Assembly (NCBI GenBank): GCA_013376995.1
Contig: JACAAZ010000003.1
Location: 62,001 to 126,000, forward strand
DNA length: 64,000 bases
Source of the DNA: Bacteroidota bacterium
GTDB lineage: Bacteria > Bacteroidota > Bacteroidia > Bacteroidales > UBA4417
Direction: 5' to 3'
Each line of letters starts with the position of its first letter. The stretch's first letter is position 1. Both the position numbers and the translations under genes were made by a program. The notes below the pieces were generated by a model. It saw nothing but the letters and a program-made list of their open reading frames with translations, ran no database searches and had not been told where the DNA came from. Of the stretch, positions 25,966-36,060 are shown piece after piece.

Positions 25966-27201
25966 TCAGGCTTTATCAAGTGCATCCAAACGATTTAAGA
26001 GAGTAGGATGTGAATAATTCACAAAAACGTACCAGGGGTGTGGAGTAAGGTTGCTGAGGTTTTTTATCGACAGTTTTTTGAGAGCCAGTTGAAGTGCCTC
26101 AGCATTGTAGAAGGTTGCTGCAAATTCATCAGCTTCGTATTCATGTTTACGGGAAAGATAGTTCTGACCCAGTCCGAAAACAATCGAAATAGGGCTGTAT
26201 AGTATAGCGAATGTTATCAAAGCAAGATGGAAGGAAGGAAATTCAGATCCCAGTGCCAGTGACAGAGCCGGATTACCAATAAAATAGGATAGAATTAATA
26301 ACAATAATCCAGTTTGAATGACACTACTTATCATACCCTTAAGAATATGTTTTCGCTTGTAGTGTCCAATTTCGTGCGCAAGGATTGCAACCAATTCCTG
26401 CACTGAATGTTCTGCAATCAAAGTATCGTATAATACGATCTTCTTCTGTCTGCCAAATCCGCTAAAATATGCATTCCCCCTTGTTGAGCGCTTTGAGCCA
26501 TCAATAACATAGACACTCGATAATTTGAACCCTACTTTTTGAACAAAGGCCCCGATCTCATCCTTCAATTCACCATCAGGAAGTGGTGTTAATTTATTAA
26601 AGAGTGGTAGAATGATAATTGTGTAGAAATAATTAGCCACCAGTGAAAAGAAAGTAATTATCCCCCATGTTACCAACCAGAAGGAGGAACCGGTTTTCTC
26701 ATAAACCCAAACAATCAGCGATAACAGGCCTCCTCCAATAATAACAGCCAGCAGCCATCCTTTCAATTTATCAAGCAAATATGTTAATGCTGTTGTATTA
26801 TTAAAACCAAACCTTTGCTCAATAATAAATGTGTCATAAATATCGAATGGTGTGGAGAGCAGATCTGAGAGAAATCCGATCGTGCCGAAGAAAAGCAAGG
26901 CCAAAACTATAGGGGAAGAAGTATATTGCCGAAGGAAATTATCAAGAATTGCAAAACCATCAATAGAAAGCATCCCTATCATCAGCAGGAAAGAAAAGGC
27001 ACCTGAAACCAGTTTGAACCGGTAACGCGTCCGCTCAAACTTCTGTTGCTCGCTGTATTTTTCATTGTCATATATTCCCTTGAGCGAACCAGGAAGTACC
27101 GAACTCCAGGTAGTTGTGTTCAGATAACCTAGCCAGAGGTCAAAAAGGTAACCGAAGACTATGATAGCAATAATTAAAATAAAAAGTGATCCGTGGGTCA
27201 T
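25966..27201 (-). CDS. M48-family integral membrane metalloprotease (Ste24-like)
   Basis: 411 residues with about seven hydrophobic segments. The zinc motif HExxH is H276-E277-H280 in LAHEIGHYKRKH, the third ligand being the glutamate of HEYEADEFAA near 350. The N-terminal half matches the Ste24/CAAX prenyl protease 1 layout rather than the shorter HtpX layout (length 411 against about 290). In bacteria these proteases act in membrane protein quality control; prenylated substrates are not expected. It is alone between PBP1A and the VWA-like gene. Confidence 0.9.
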   Translation of the reverse strand: MTHGSLFILIIAIIVFGYLFDLWLGYLNTTTWSSVLPGSLKGIYDNEKYSEQQKFERTRYRFKLVSGAFSFLLMIGMLSIDGFAILDNFLRQYTSSPIVLALLFFGTIGFLSDLLSTPFDIYDTFIIEQRFGFNNTTALTYLLDKLKGWLLAVIIGGGLLSLIVWVYEKTGSSFWLVTWGIITFFSLVANYFYTIIILPLFNKLTPLPDGELKDEIGAFVQKVGFKLSSVYVIDGSKRSTRGNAYFSGFGRQKKIVLYDTLIAEHSVQELVAILAHEIGHYKRKHILKGMISSVIQTGLLLLILSYFIGNPALSLALGSEFPSFHLALITFAILYSPISIVFGLGQNYLSRKHEYEADEFAATFYNAEALQLALKKLSIKNLSNLTPHPWYVFVNYSHPTLLNRLDALDKA

Positions 27202-27347
27202 GGTAAAGTATTGCTTAGCCAGATCTTTCTGAGAAATCCCTATGAACAGCGTTGCTGAAGCAGAATCCTAACTTCTATTCCAGGCATTTCAATAGAACTC
27301 TTTTATGGCAAGGATGACAATTGTTTATTAATTTCCTGAAAAGGTTT

Positions 27348-29435
27348 TCAATATCCTCCGCTGCGTTTACGAAGGAACCATTCTGCAGAGAGCAAGGATA
27401 TGATCAGGAGGAATACCCAAAAAATATTAACGAGATCCGTATATTTCTTTTGGGCATAGGTAACTGTTTTGATATCCTCTCGCTTATTCAGAATATCAAT
27501 AAGCTTATTCATATCAGATGGGTGAAGCATTTCTCCGTTGTGCTGCCCTGCAAGGGTAAAAAGCAGGTTGTGATTAGCCACGGTATTGAGTAATTCTTCA
27601 TTGATAGCCATTACGACAAAGGAGCCTGTCTTCTGAAATGATTTACCGCTGTATGAAGTAGAGGCCTTATAAGTATATTCACCCGGCGGGAAACTACCGG
27701 CATTCAGGTAATATGCATTTACAGTTCTGGAAAAAGAGAATGGAAAGGTCTTACCAGACTTATCCGTTACCACTATATTTACATCTGGCTCATTCACAAG
27801 CTCATAACTGTCATTATAAAGCTCGGCATCTATTTCTACCGTTTCATCCTCAGTGAAGTTATTTTTCAGAATAACCCTGAATTGGCTTTTATCTGATTTA
27901 ACTGACAGGTACTGAACTACCCTGGACATTAATTCATCGAAAGCCTGATGATTGCCTGATTTCAGGTAATCCGTCAATCGCCATCTCCAAATCCCCTCCC
28001 CTGCAATGATACCGGATTTCCTGTCAAGTCCCTGGTTGAAGGAAATCAATGGCATAGACGTAGAAACCGAACCAATTCGTTGATATAAAAGAGGTTCTGA
28101 GGAAGTCACTGATTTATATTGTCCAAAGGGAACATTCAGAGGCGGATATTCTGAGATCATCCGTGAAACCTCAGAACTGATTGAGAACTGGCTAAAATTG
28201 GGATTGATCTGAGGAAAAGCTGCTGAAAGTGAAGCTGAAGTAGGAGGAATATTAAGCCCCATCTGTAAAGCATTGAATGCCTGCAAATTGGATTGAGAAC
28301 CTAAAATAAAGAGAACCGGGACTTTTGCACCTTTCAATTGCGTTAACAATTGCGACCCGGCATCCAGGATTGAAGGGACCTGGTGAAGGATTACCAGGCT
28401 GTATTTGTTAACATTACCTGAGAACTGGTCTAATTGGACCTGTTCAACCTCATAATTCCTGTTATTTTCGATGGCTTCCTTGAGTGCAGCGATATCCGGA
28501 TGAGGAGAAGCTGAAACCAGCAATACTTTTTGACGGCCATCCAGAACTTCCACAAAAATATCCCTGAAATTGTTCTGAACAGAAATTTCACCTTTTACAG
28601 GTGCAACGCTTATTCGAAATCTCTGGATACCGGAAACCGTTGCGGACACCATAACATTTACCGTCTTAGTGAAGTTTTCGTTTGCGACATTGAAAGCTTC
28701 GGAATAAATCTGTTTATCCCCAGAGACGACGGATAACCTGCTTTGAGATCCTGTACATTTATAACCAAGGATGGTGATTTCGATCGGAAAATTATTGCCC
28801 AGGTACGCCAGGTGATTATAATTGACTCGAGCAACAAGCAGATCACGGTGCCTTGAAGTATCGCCCAGAGCGATGGTATAGATGCTATAGGGAACTTTTT
28901 CAACAGTATAAATCGGATCGGCTCCCCGTGTAACAATGCCATCACCGGCAAGCACAACTGCAGCCAGGTTCCTGTTCGAATAACGGTTATTAAGTTCGCT
29001 GAAGAGCTTGCTCATATCTGTCTGCTTCCCGTGAAAATCGCCTTTCAGACCGGGTGTAACATCTTTATCGAAACTATAGGTAGCGATTTCATACTTACTG
29101 CTTAGTTTATTAGCCAACTCCCTGAATGACGGGGTAAATTCATTCCTGAAGTATGAAGAATCCTTACCAACAGCAATGGATTCCGAATTATCGAGGGCCA
29201 ATACAATGATGGGTTTCTCAACATGCCTGGAAACCGTTTTAAGCAAGGGTGAGAGCAATAAAAAGGAAATAATCGTGACGGCCAACAGTCTCAGGACAAA
29301 GAGTAAAGCATTGAAGGTTTTACCAAAACCATTATTGGTATTGCTGTAATAAAGAATACAGGCATAACCGACACCACAGGCAATGCAAATAATGAAAAAC
29401 CAGAAAGGATAAGCTGTTGTCAATGAAAATCCCAC
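27348..29435 (-). CDS. VWA-like membrane-anchored protein of unknown function
   Basis: 695 residues. The N-terminus has two hydrophobic helices (about 10-28 and 40-63), then a von Willebrand factor A-like domain with IIVLALDNSESIA (a D-x-S-x-S-like metal site) and LAAVVLAGDGIVTRG. The middle looks like a glutamine-amidotransferase-like fold (KVLLVSASPHPDI). A beta-rich segment follows and a last membrane helix sits near the C-terminus (IFWVFLLIISLLSAEWFLRKRSGG). This is the layout of Bacteroidota inner-membrane proteins in Bat-type or similar operons, with most of the chain in the periplasm. The role is unknown. No AAA+ MoxR partner is adjacent. Confidence 0.7.
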   Translation of the reverse strand: MGFSLTTAYPFWFFIICIACGVGYACILYYSNTNNGFGKTFNALLFVLRLLAVTIISFLLLSPLLKTVSRHVEKPIIVLALDNSESIAVGKDSSYFRNEFTPSFRELANKLSSKYEIATYSFDKDVTPGLKGDFHGKQTDMSKLFSELNNRYSNRNLAAVVLAGDGIVTRGADPIYTVEKVPYSIYTIALGDTSRHRDLLVARVNYNHLAYLGNNFPIEITILGYKCTGSQSRLSVVSGDKQIYSEAFNVANENFTKTVNVMVSATVSGIQRFRISVAPVKGEISVQNNFRDIFVEVLDGRQKVLLVSASPHPDIAALKEAIENNRNYEVEQVQLDQFSGNVNKYSLVILHQVPSILDAGSQLLTQLKGAKVPVLFILGSQSNLQAFNALQMGLNIPPTSASLSAAFPQINPNFSQFSISSEVSRMISEYPPLNVPFGQYKSVTSSEPLLYQRIGSVSTSMPLISFNQGLDRKSGIIAGEGIWRWRLTDYLKSGNHQAFDELMSRVVQYLSVKSDKSQFRVILKNNFTEDETVEIDAELYNDSYELVNEPDVNIVVTDKSGKTFPFSFSRTVNAYYLNAGSFPPGEYTYKASTSYSGKSFQKTGSFVVMAINEELLNTVANHNLLFTLAGQHNGEMLHPSDMNKLIDILNKREDIKTVTYAQKKYTDLVNIFWVFLLIISLLSAEWFLRKRSGGY

Positions 29436-29530
29436 AGTAATCAGGTATTAAATAAACCGGGGCAAAGGTCGCAATTTTTTAGCAACCATTGCCCCTAATA
29501 TCACTTGGAAATCGGGATAGGAACTATTTG

Positions 29531-30226
29531 TCAGGGAGTGAACTCTTTCAGCAAGGTACTGCCAACCAGTTTACCTTTGCTGTCATAAGTCTCGGTCTTA
29601 ACACATCCGGCTCCCCTATTCAACCATTGTATTGCAGAAGAAGAAATCCTTGCCCCGAATTTTGTTTCAAGGTTATAGGTAATCTTATAACATTCAAATG
29701 TACCTGCCGGCACTGTTACAGTTTCAACTCCGGCAACCTTGCGCTCAGTAACCTTAATTGTCATTCGCATCAGCGTTATCCCACCGGAACCAGCAGCCAT
29801 GATCATGCTTGCATCCGGAAGTGTCATACCGGCAGATAATGAAGAAGGATAAGAAAGATCATCACCAGAAAATGTTAATTCCATATTCTTAAGTCCGTCG
29901 AAGGATTTCGGATCAATCATACTTTTTAATTCAACGGAAAAATTACCGTCAACACATTTCATGGAATATTCACGGCTTTGGGTAGGTTTATTTTTATCGT
30001 CCCAGAATTCTGACTTCACTTTATATTCAGTTGACAACCCGCTTTGGATAATATCCTGGATTGTTACTTTTGAAGTACTTACAATTTTGCCCTTTTCATC
30101 CAGGGACTGGTATCCTAACACTGCACCCTGTTTAATGGGATAGTAGGAACATTGCTGTGATTTGGACGTCAAAGCCAGGAAGCTGAAAACTGCAAATAAG
30201 CATACTGGAAAGAAATATTTTTTCAT
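29531..30226 (-). CDS. Exported protein of the TapB/DUF3108-like type
   Basis: 231 residues. Signal peptide at 1-23 (ending LTSKS). The mature protein begins CSYYPIKQGAVLGYQSLDEKGK, and carries repeating beta segments with VPAGTFECYKITYNLE near residue 175, a phrase common to DUF3108 and TapB-type proteins of Bacteroidota. Such proteins are thought to be periplasmic beta proteins; the function is unsettled. It is followed on the same strand by the VWA-like gene with a 95-base gap. The family call is from pattern recognition only. Confidence 0.6.
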   Translation of the reverse strand: MKKYFFPVCLFAVFSFLALTSKSQQCSYYPIKQGAVLGYQSLDEKGKIVSTSKVTIQDIIQSGLSTEYKVKSEFWDDKNKPTQSREYSMKCVDGNFSVELKSMIDPKSFDGLKNMELTFSGDDLSYPSSLSAGMTLPDASMIMAAGSGGITLMRMTIKVTERKVAGVETVTVPAGTFECYKITYNLETKFGARISSSAIQWLNRGAGCVKTETYDSKGKLVGSTLLKEFTP

Positions 30227-30367
30227 TATTATTCGATTTAGTCTACAAATTTAAGAAACTATAAAATGAATTAAATGAGGTTATTTTTCCGGCTAACAGA
30301 AATTCAGTATATCTGCCACCCGGATAATTGTTTTCATGAAAGAATGTAATCAGTGATTGACAAGGGA

Positions 30368-31114
30368 TTAGGTATTCATCCCTCCGCAAACATTCATTAC
30401 CTGCCCGGTTATGTAAGCTGAAAGGTCGGAAGCGAAGAAAATACAGGCCTTTGCAACATCCTCAGGTTTGCCACCCCTACGGAGAGGTATTTGTTCTGCC
30501 CAGGCTTTGCGGACATCTTCGGGTAATTTGGCAGTCATTTCGGTTTCGATAAAACCCGGGGCAATAGCATTGCAACGGATATTCCTTGAGCCCAACTCCT
30601 GGGCTATCGATTTAGTAAACCCAATCAACCCGGCTTTGGAAGCCGAATAATTCGATTGACCGGCATTTCCGCTAACTCCAACAACAGAACTCATATTTAC
30701 AATAGAGCCATTGCGCTGTTTGAGCATATATTTCTGAACTGCCTTGGTAAGATTAAAAGCTGATTTCAGGTTTACTTTGATTACCAGGTCCCAATCGGAT
30801 TCTGCCATTCTCATGAGCAAGTTATCGCGGGTAATCCCGGCATTGTTGATGAGAATATCAATTTTCCCGAATTCAACGGCGATTTCATCCACTACGCGCT
30901 CGCTATCATCGAATGAACTTGCATCAGAAGCATAACCTTGAGCTTTTACACCAAGGGCAAGAAGTTCCTTTTCCGTTTCTTCCATAATTTCATCCCTGCG
31001 GATATCAGTAAAAGCCACGTTAGCTCCTTCCTGAGCAAAAGCGACGGCAATTGCCTTGCCTATTCCCCGGGATCCTCCGGTAATTATTGCATTCTTGCCT
31101 TCAAGTAGTTTCAT
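30368..31114 (-). CDS. fabG: 3-oxoacyl-ACP reductase FabG
   Basis: 248 residues, a classical short-chain dehydrogenase. The cofactor loop is GGSRGIGKAIA (about 12-22), followed by NNAG (near 90) and the catalytic Ser-Tyr-Lys in NMSSVVGVSGNAGQSNYSASKAG. NGSIVNMSSV, GFIETEMT and ITGQVMNVCGGM complete the FabG signature. It reduces 3-oxoacyl-ACP with NADPH in fatty acid elongation. No other fab gene is adjacent, so its place in the fatty acid system rests on similarity rather than on context. Confidence 0.9.
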   Translation of the reverse strand: MKLLEGKNAIITGGSRGIGKAIAVAFAQEGANVAFTDIRRDEIMEETEKELLALGVKAQGYASDASSFDDSERVVDEIAVEFGKIDILINNAGITRDNLLMRMAESDWDLVIKVNLKSAFNLTKAVQKYMLKQRNGSIVNMSSVVGVSGNAGQSNYSASKAGLIGFTKSIAQELGSRNIRCNAIAPGFIETEMTAKLPEDVRKAWAEQIPLRRGGKPEDVAKACIFFASDLSAYITGQVMNVCGGMNT

Positions 31115-31138
31115 ATGTTGTGTTGTTGGTGTGTTTAA

Positions 31139-31384
31139 AGTTATAAGTTATTGGCTATTAGTTATTGGTAATTGGTTCTGCGTTTGAAGAATTAAAAGTG
31201 TTTGGCGTTTGAAGTGTTAAAAGTGTTTGATGTTAATCTGCATTCATTGACTATTGTCAACTTCCTACTTTCTACTTCCGTCTTCCAACTGCCTGCTGCT
31301 TACTGCTTACTGCTTACTGCATACTGCATACTGCCGTCTTCCTACTTCCTACTTCCTACTTCATGCTTTCTACTTCCGTCCTTT
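31139..31384. repeat. Low-complexity heptamer-like intergenic repeat with a 25-bp duplication
   Basis: The gap after fabG holds a run of degenerate 7-bp units at 31259-31381 (ctacttc, cttactg, catactg, read on the minus strand as GCAGTAA/GCAGTAT/GAAGTAG), with the phrase ctacttccgtcttcc present on both sides. Before it, 31180-31204 and 31205-31229 form a 25-bp tandem duplication differing at two positions. No gene is present. Such arrays are familiar in intergenic DNA of Bacteroidota and probably arose by slippage. Confidence 0.75.
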
Positions 31385-31413
31385 ATCCTGCGCGCCTCCC
31401 CATTAATAAAAAA

Positions 31414-31435
31414 ACCGGGAACCTAAATTCCCGGT
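31414..31435 (-). terminator. Rho-independent terminator of the glycogen fusion gene
   Basis: Stem ACCGGGAA (31414-31421) with TTCCCGGT (31428-31435), loop CCTAAA, followed on the minus strand by TTTTTTTATTAATG. It lies 76 bases past the fusion gene stop. Confidence 0.85.
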
Positions 31436-31510
31436 GCAAAAGTACGGATTATCAATTATATCTCGAAAAGTACCTTTGTTTGGATACGATTCAGATGTAT
31501 AAATCAAGCT

Positions 31511-34500
31511 CTAGGCCCATTTAACAAGGTTAAAATCTAACCTGTGCGGTAACAAAGGATGCTTGGGAGTAATCCTGAATGCGATGTCGAAAACGCCTGA
31601 TCGTGTTGTAGTTATATCGTAGGCATAGACAGCATTTTCTCCTTCAATACGGTTAAGTTTGAGTAGATGGATCACCTGGGGCTCAATCATCTGGTCATTT
31701 ACCCTTTGTCCAGCTACAAATTCTACCATAACGTCATCAGGGTGGATATCCCCGAGATTGAGGGTTACTTCAGTATGCAGGGTTTCACCGAGGTCCATTG
31801 GGCTAACTGTTGAATTAGGAAGACCAACACTTACCACTTCAATGCTATCCCAATGCCTTAGCATCCGGTATTTCCAAGATGCAAGTTTTTTAACTGCAGC
31901 ATAATCATCCTGCTTAAGGAATTCCGATCGCTCGTAAAGTTTGTGATAATATTGAGTATGATAATCGTCAAGCTGACGTTTCATTGTAAAATTGGGAGCA
32001 ATTCCTGAGATCGTATTCTTTATGTAAGAGATCCATTTGGAAGATATTCCCCTGGAATCTTTCGAATAGAAAACTGGAATGATCTCATCTTCAAGTATAT
32101 TGTAGATGGTTTCACTATCCAGCTCATCCTGGAACTGTTGGTTCATATAGGTACTTTCTTCTTTCAAAGCCCAACCGGCATCAGGCCTGTAACCTTCTGC
32201 CCACCAACCATCAAGCACACTGAAATTAACAACTCCATTCATGATAGCCTTCTCACCACTGGTTCCTGAAGCTTCAAGAGGCCTTGTTGGTGTGTTAAGC
32301 CAAATATCAACGCCCTGGACAAGCTTCTTAGCCATCTCCATTCCATAATTCTCAAGGAATATAACCTTACTCAGGAATTGAGGCATACGCGACACTTCAA
32401 CAATCCGTTTGATCAGGTCAGCCCCAGCTTTATCAGCCGGATGTGCTTTCCCTGCAAAAACAAGCTGAACGGGTTGCCCTGGACGATTCAGAATCTCCGC
32501 CAACCTATCAAGATTGGAGAATAATAAATGCGCTCTTTTATAAGTAGCAAACCTGCGTGCGAAACCGATGGTAAGCGCATTGGGATTTAACAATTCAACG
32601 GTCTTGATAATATTCTTTGGGTTCTCTTGCCTGGGACCCATTGAATCAAGCAGGCGTTTACGAATAAACTCTATTAGGTCTGTTCTGAGTTCCTGGCGGA
32701 TCTGCCATATTTTTTCATCCGGAACATAATGAATCTTCTGCCAATGTTGTGGATTGGACTGATCATTCATAAATTCAGGGCCGAACTGACTTTCATACAG
32801 GTAACGCCATTTAGAAGATGCCCAGGTAGGATAATGAACTCCATTGGTTACATAACCAATATGCAGTTCCTTTTCGTAGAATCCATGGTACATATTCCTG
32901 AACATTTCGCGGGTAACCCTGCCATGAATCTCACTAACCCCGTTAATCTCCTGGGAGAGCTTGCTGGCAAGCACGGACATAGAGAATTTCTCCTCATGCC
33001 TGTTTTCAACATAACGTCCAAGGTTCATGAATGTATTCCAGTCGATATTCAGGCGGTCAGCATAATGCGGAATATAGGTTCGAAGCATATCTTCAGGAAA
33101 TGCATCGTGTCCGGCCGGAACAGGGGTATGCGTAGTAAATAAGGTTGATGAACGAACTATCTCAACTCCCTGGGCAAAAGAAAATTGTTTTACTTCTACA
33201 AAGTCACGCAGGCGCTCAATCCCGATGAAAGCTGCATGGCCTTCATTGCAATGATAAATATTAGGCTCCAATCCAAGCAGGTCAATTAATCGAATACCGC
33301 CAACTCCCAGTAGAAGTTCCTGTTTAAACCTCATTTCGAGATCGCCACCATATAATTGATGTGTAATAACACGATCTGATTCGCGATTTTCTTCAATATC
33401 GGCATCCAGCAGATACAAAGGAACACGGCCTACATCTACCTTCCAAACCTTGGCAAAAAGGTTTCTGCCTGGTAAAGCAATGCTGATCTGTAACCATTCA
33501 TCGTTTTCGTTCCTTACGGGCTTGATCGGCAAATGGTTGAAACGTTGAGGAAAATATTGTGAGATCTGCTCTCCATACATGGATAATCCCTGTTTGAAGT
33601 ATCCATAACGATAAAGCAAACCAACTCCAATCATATCTACATTTGAATCGGATGCCTGTTTAAGATAATCGCCAGCCAATACACCCAAACCTCCTGAAAA
33701 AATCTGAAGTGAATCATGTAATCCAAACTCCATGCTGAAATAAGCAACCTGGGGCTTTGGCTTTTCATTGACCTTAGACATATATTCCTTGAACCTGGCG
33801 TACACCGATTCAAGTTTGCTCATGAAAGCTGCATTCTTTTCCAGTCTTCGAAGCTGCTGAAGCGATAGGGATTCAAGCAGGAAAATCGGGTTTGAATCCT
33901 GGCTAACCGCATTTTCCGGATCAATCATCTTAAAAAGCTCAATGGCTTCTGTATTCCAGCACCACCAAAGGTTCCTTGAAATCTCAACCAGGCTTTTGAG
34001 TGCATCAGGATATGCCTGCCTGATAAGTACTTTCTTCCATTCCGGGTAGGCGTGTTTTTTGCCGTTTACGGTGCTTACACTATCAACGAGACGCTTATCG
34101 CGGAATAGTTCAGACCTCTCCTGAACCTTGCTCAGAGCAATGCTATATGCCTTGTAATAATTAACCAGTAGGTTCTTCCATAATGCCAGGCGGGCAACTG
34201 AGATAGCATCCTGTCCCAATTCATCCCTCCTGCTTTCTGACATTTTCTCAAATTTCAGAATGATCTGTGAAATTTGGGCAACTACTTTCTCTGTATTGTC
34301 ATCATTCCGTTCGATGACAGTGACACCACCATTTTTGGCATTATTGCTGACCCACAATCCGAAGCCAGCAAGGGTTGTTGTAATTGTAGGTACACCAAAG
34401 GCAAGGCTTTCGAGCGGGGTATAGCCCCAGGGCTCATAATAGGATGGGAATACAGATAAGTCGAATCCGGGTAGAAGGTCATAGTAAGGAAGATCAAATA

Positions 34501-35752
34501 CGCCATCATTACCATTAAGATAACTGGGAACATAAATCACCTTTACTTTATCTCCCGGAGCATTGCCAAGATGTTTTTCCTTGAGCCTGCCGAGAATCTG
34601 GTCATATTCACCCTCAAAGAGGCCATGTGTAAGGTATTTCCCGGCGAGGGAACTATCTTCCTTTGAATCCTGCATTCTTTCCAACAGTCCTGCGACAGGC
34701 CCTGAATGGTTGGCAGGAATGGTTATGAAAGCCACTACCGGATAGGTCAGCCTCTGCTCTGAATTTAATTCAGCCAGGGCATCAATAAACAAATCAATTC
34801 CTTTGTTCCTGAATTCATACCTGCCTGAATTTACCAATAAGAGGGTATCAGCGGGCAAGGATTGTCCCATAACAGCCTGAGCAACAGACAACAATTTTTC
34901 CCTGGCGATTATTCTCCTGTCACTTAGCAGCGCTTCGTCAGGAATCAGGTCATCATTAAAACCATTGGGGGTAAGTACATCTACATCCCTGCCAATAAAC
35001 TGCTTGCATTCATCAGCAGTAAGCTTACTAACTGTTGTAAAAGCATCGGAATTCAATGCAGCCAAGGTTTCCAGGGAATGCTTTGCCTGGACATTGAAGC
35101 GGTGAGACATAGCTTCACCAGAATATTCATGGAAATGGCTGTACAGTGGAAGGTTATTCCCGGCAATACAGCGGCCAACTACAGTTGCGTGCGTTGTGAA
35201 AACACAACCAACCTGAGGTACTTTATCTTCAAGATAGAGGACACCGGTTCCTGTCATCCATTCGTGGAACTGGGCAACGATCTTATCCTGTGCGGTAAGG
35301 TTATAATCGTAAAAACTCTCAATAACCCTGGCAGCAGCATATCCAAAGAGAGCAGGTTCGAAATAATCCCAGCTGCCTGTAATGCTATCCAGTTTATACG
35401 TTTCCCAAAATTCAGCCAGGATCTTATCCTTTATGGCAATGTACATGGAGAAATCTACAAGAATCACTATTGGATTTCCCTTGATGTTCCAACGGCCGAT
35501 CCGAAACCTCAAACCCTGGCTTTCGGCTCTCTCGCGCCATGTGCGGAGTATACTTCTGTCTTCAGTGAAATCAGGATTTTGGCTTGTTTCTTTCCAAACG
35601 TCGGGACCTATAAGGATATAGTTATTTTCGAATTCCTGCTGAATTCCAGGTGCCTTTGTGGCAACAACCGTATAAATACCGCCAACTTTATTACATACTT
35701 CCCAGCTAACCTCGAAAATATAATCTGGCTTAATCAGTTTTTTTTCGCTCAT
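31511..35752 (-). CDS. Fused glycogen synthase (GT3) and alpha-glucan phosphorylase (GT35)
   Basis: 1413 residues, two enzymes on one chain. Residues 1-570 are a GT3-type glycogen synthase of the eukaryotic kind: EVSWEVCNKVGGIYTVV at the start, HEWMTGTG near 165 and the sugar-nucleotide block SYYEPWGYTPLESLAFG at about 437-454. Residues 575-1410 are an alpha-glucan phosphorylase of the short bacterial class; the pyridoxal phosphate lysine is K1168 in ASGTSGEKAIMNG. One arm adds glucose to the glycogen chain, the other releases glucose 1-phosphate. Carrying both on one polypeptide puts synthesis and breakdown in fixed stoichiometry. The Glu before the lysine replaces the more usual Met. The gene has its own promoter at 35844-35873 and a terminator, and lies just below the other glycogen genes. 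Confidence 0.9.
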   Translation of the reverse strand: MSEKKLIKPDYIFEVSWEVCNKVGGIYTVVATKAPGIQQEFENNYILIGPDVWKETSQNPDFTEDRSILRTWRERAESQGLRFRIGRWNIKGNPIVILVDFSMYIAIKDKILAEFWETYKLDSITGSWDYFEPALFGYAAARVIESFYDYNLTAQDKIVAQFHEWMTGTGVLYLEDKVPQVGCVFTTHATVVGRCIAGNNLPLYSHFHEYSGEAMSHRFNVQAKHSLETLAALNSDAFTTVSKLTADECKQFIGRDVDVLTPNGFNDDLIPDEALLSDRRIIAREKLLSVAQAVMGQSLPADTLLLVNSGRYEFRNKGIDLFIDALAELNSEQRLTYPVVAFITIPANHSGPVAGLLERMQDSKEDSSLAGKYLTHGLFEGEYDQILGRLKEKHLGNAPGDKVKVIYVPSYLNGNDGVFDLPYYDLLPGFDLSVFPSYYEPWGYTPLESLAFGVPTITTTLAGFGLWVSNNAKNGGVTVIERNDDNTEKVVAQISQIILKFEKMSESRRDELGQDAISVARLALWKNLLVNYYKAYSIALSKVQERSELFRDKRLVDSVSTVNGKKHAYPEWKKVLIRQAYPDALKSLVEISRNLWWCWNTEAIELFKMIDPENAVSQDSNPIFLLESLSLQQLRRLEKNAAFMSKLESVYARFKEYMSKVNEKPKPQVAYFSMEFGLHDSLQIFSGGLGVLAGDYLKQASDSNVDMIGVGLLYRYGYFKQGLSMYGEQISQYFPQRFNHLPIKPVRNENDEWLQISIALPGRNLFAKVWKVDVGRVPLYLLDADIEENRESDRVITHQLYGGDLEMRFKQELLLGVGGIRLIDLLGLEPNIYHCNEGHAAFIGIERLRDFVEVKQFSFAQGVEIVRSSTLFTTHTPVPAGHDAFPEDMLRTYIPHYADRLNIDWNTFMNLGRYVENRHEEKFSMSVLASKLSQEINGVSEIHGRVTREMFRNMYHGFYEKELHIGYVTNGVHYPTWASSKWRYLYESQFGPEFMNDQSNPQHWQKIHYVPDEKIWQIRQELRTDLIEFIRKRLLDSMGPRQENPKNIIKTVELLNPNALTIGFARRFATYKRAHLLFSNLDRLAEILNRPGQPVQLVFAGKAHPADKAGADLIKRIVEVSRMPQFLSKVIFLENYGMEMAKKLVQGVDIWLNTPTRPLEASGTSGEKAIMNGVVNFSVLDGWWAEGYRPDAGWALKEESTYMNQQFQDELDSETIYNILEDEIIPVFYSKDSRGISSKWISYIKNTISGIAPNFTMKRQLDDYHTQYYHKLYERSEFLKQDDYAAVKKLASWKYRMLRHWDSIEVVSVGLPNSTVSPMDLGETLHTEVTLNLGDIHPDDVMVEFVAGQRVNDQMIEPQVIHLLKLNRIEGENAVYAYDITTTRSGVFDIAFRITPKHPLLPHRLDFNLVKWA

Positions 35753-36060
35753 AAGATGATTGGAATGGCTTTTATTAAGATGTTACTTTTTTTACCAACA
35801 GTTAATTTCATCGAAAGGAATAAGTAACTTTTTTTAGGCGCGCCAAAAGTATAAAAAATTAGAAAAAAGCAAATCCCAAGGTAGAATTAGGCAGGATTGA
35901 TAGTTAATGAATTCATATTCTGAAGCATGTAAACCTAAATTCCCGGTAAATATACCACACAAAAATGTAGCATTTCAGGAAGGTTCGCAATCAGAAATCC
36001 AATACAGGCATGGATTTCAAGACAAACCCATGACTGTGATAATTGGTAACTGAATAAATT
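35753..36060 (-). other. Intergenic region before the glycogen fusion gene (308 bp)
   Basis: Holds the promoter at 35844-35873 (separate entry) and, at 35932-35947, an exact 16-base copy of part of the terminator loop region at 31420-31435. I see no gene in it. Confidence 0.6.
35844..35873 (-). promoter_or_regulatory. Bacteroidota-type promoter of the glycogen fusion gene
   Basis: On the minus strand TTTG (plus 35870-35873), 18-base spacer, TACTTTTG (plus 35844-35851), near the TTTG-N19-21-TAnnTTTG consensus. It leaves a leader of about 85 bases. Confidence 0.55.

Noticed and set aside
31259-31381. CRISPR array
   Set aside because: The units are about 7 bp and contiguous, without unique spacers, and no cas gene is in the window.
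35078-35827. 249-residue plus-strand open frame opposite the glycogen synthase part
   Set aside because: Antisense to a strongly conserved GT3 domain; no signal or motif of its own.
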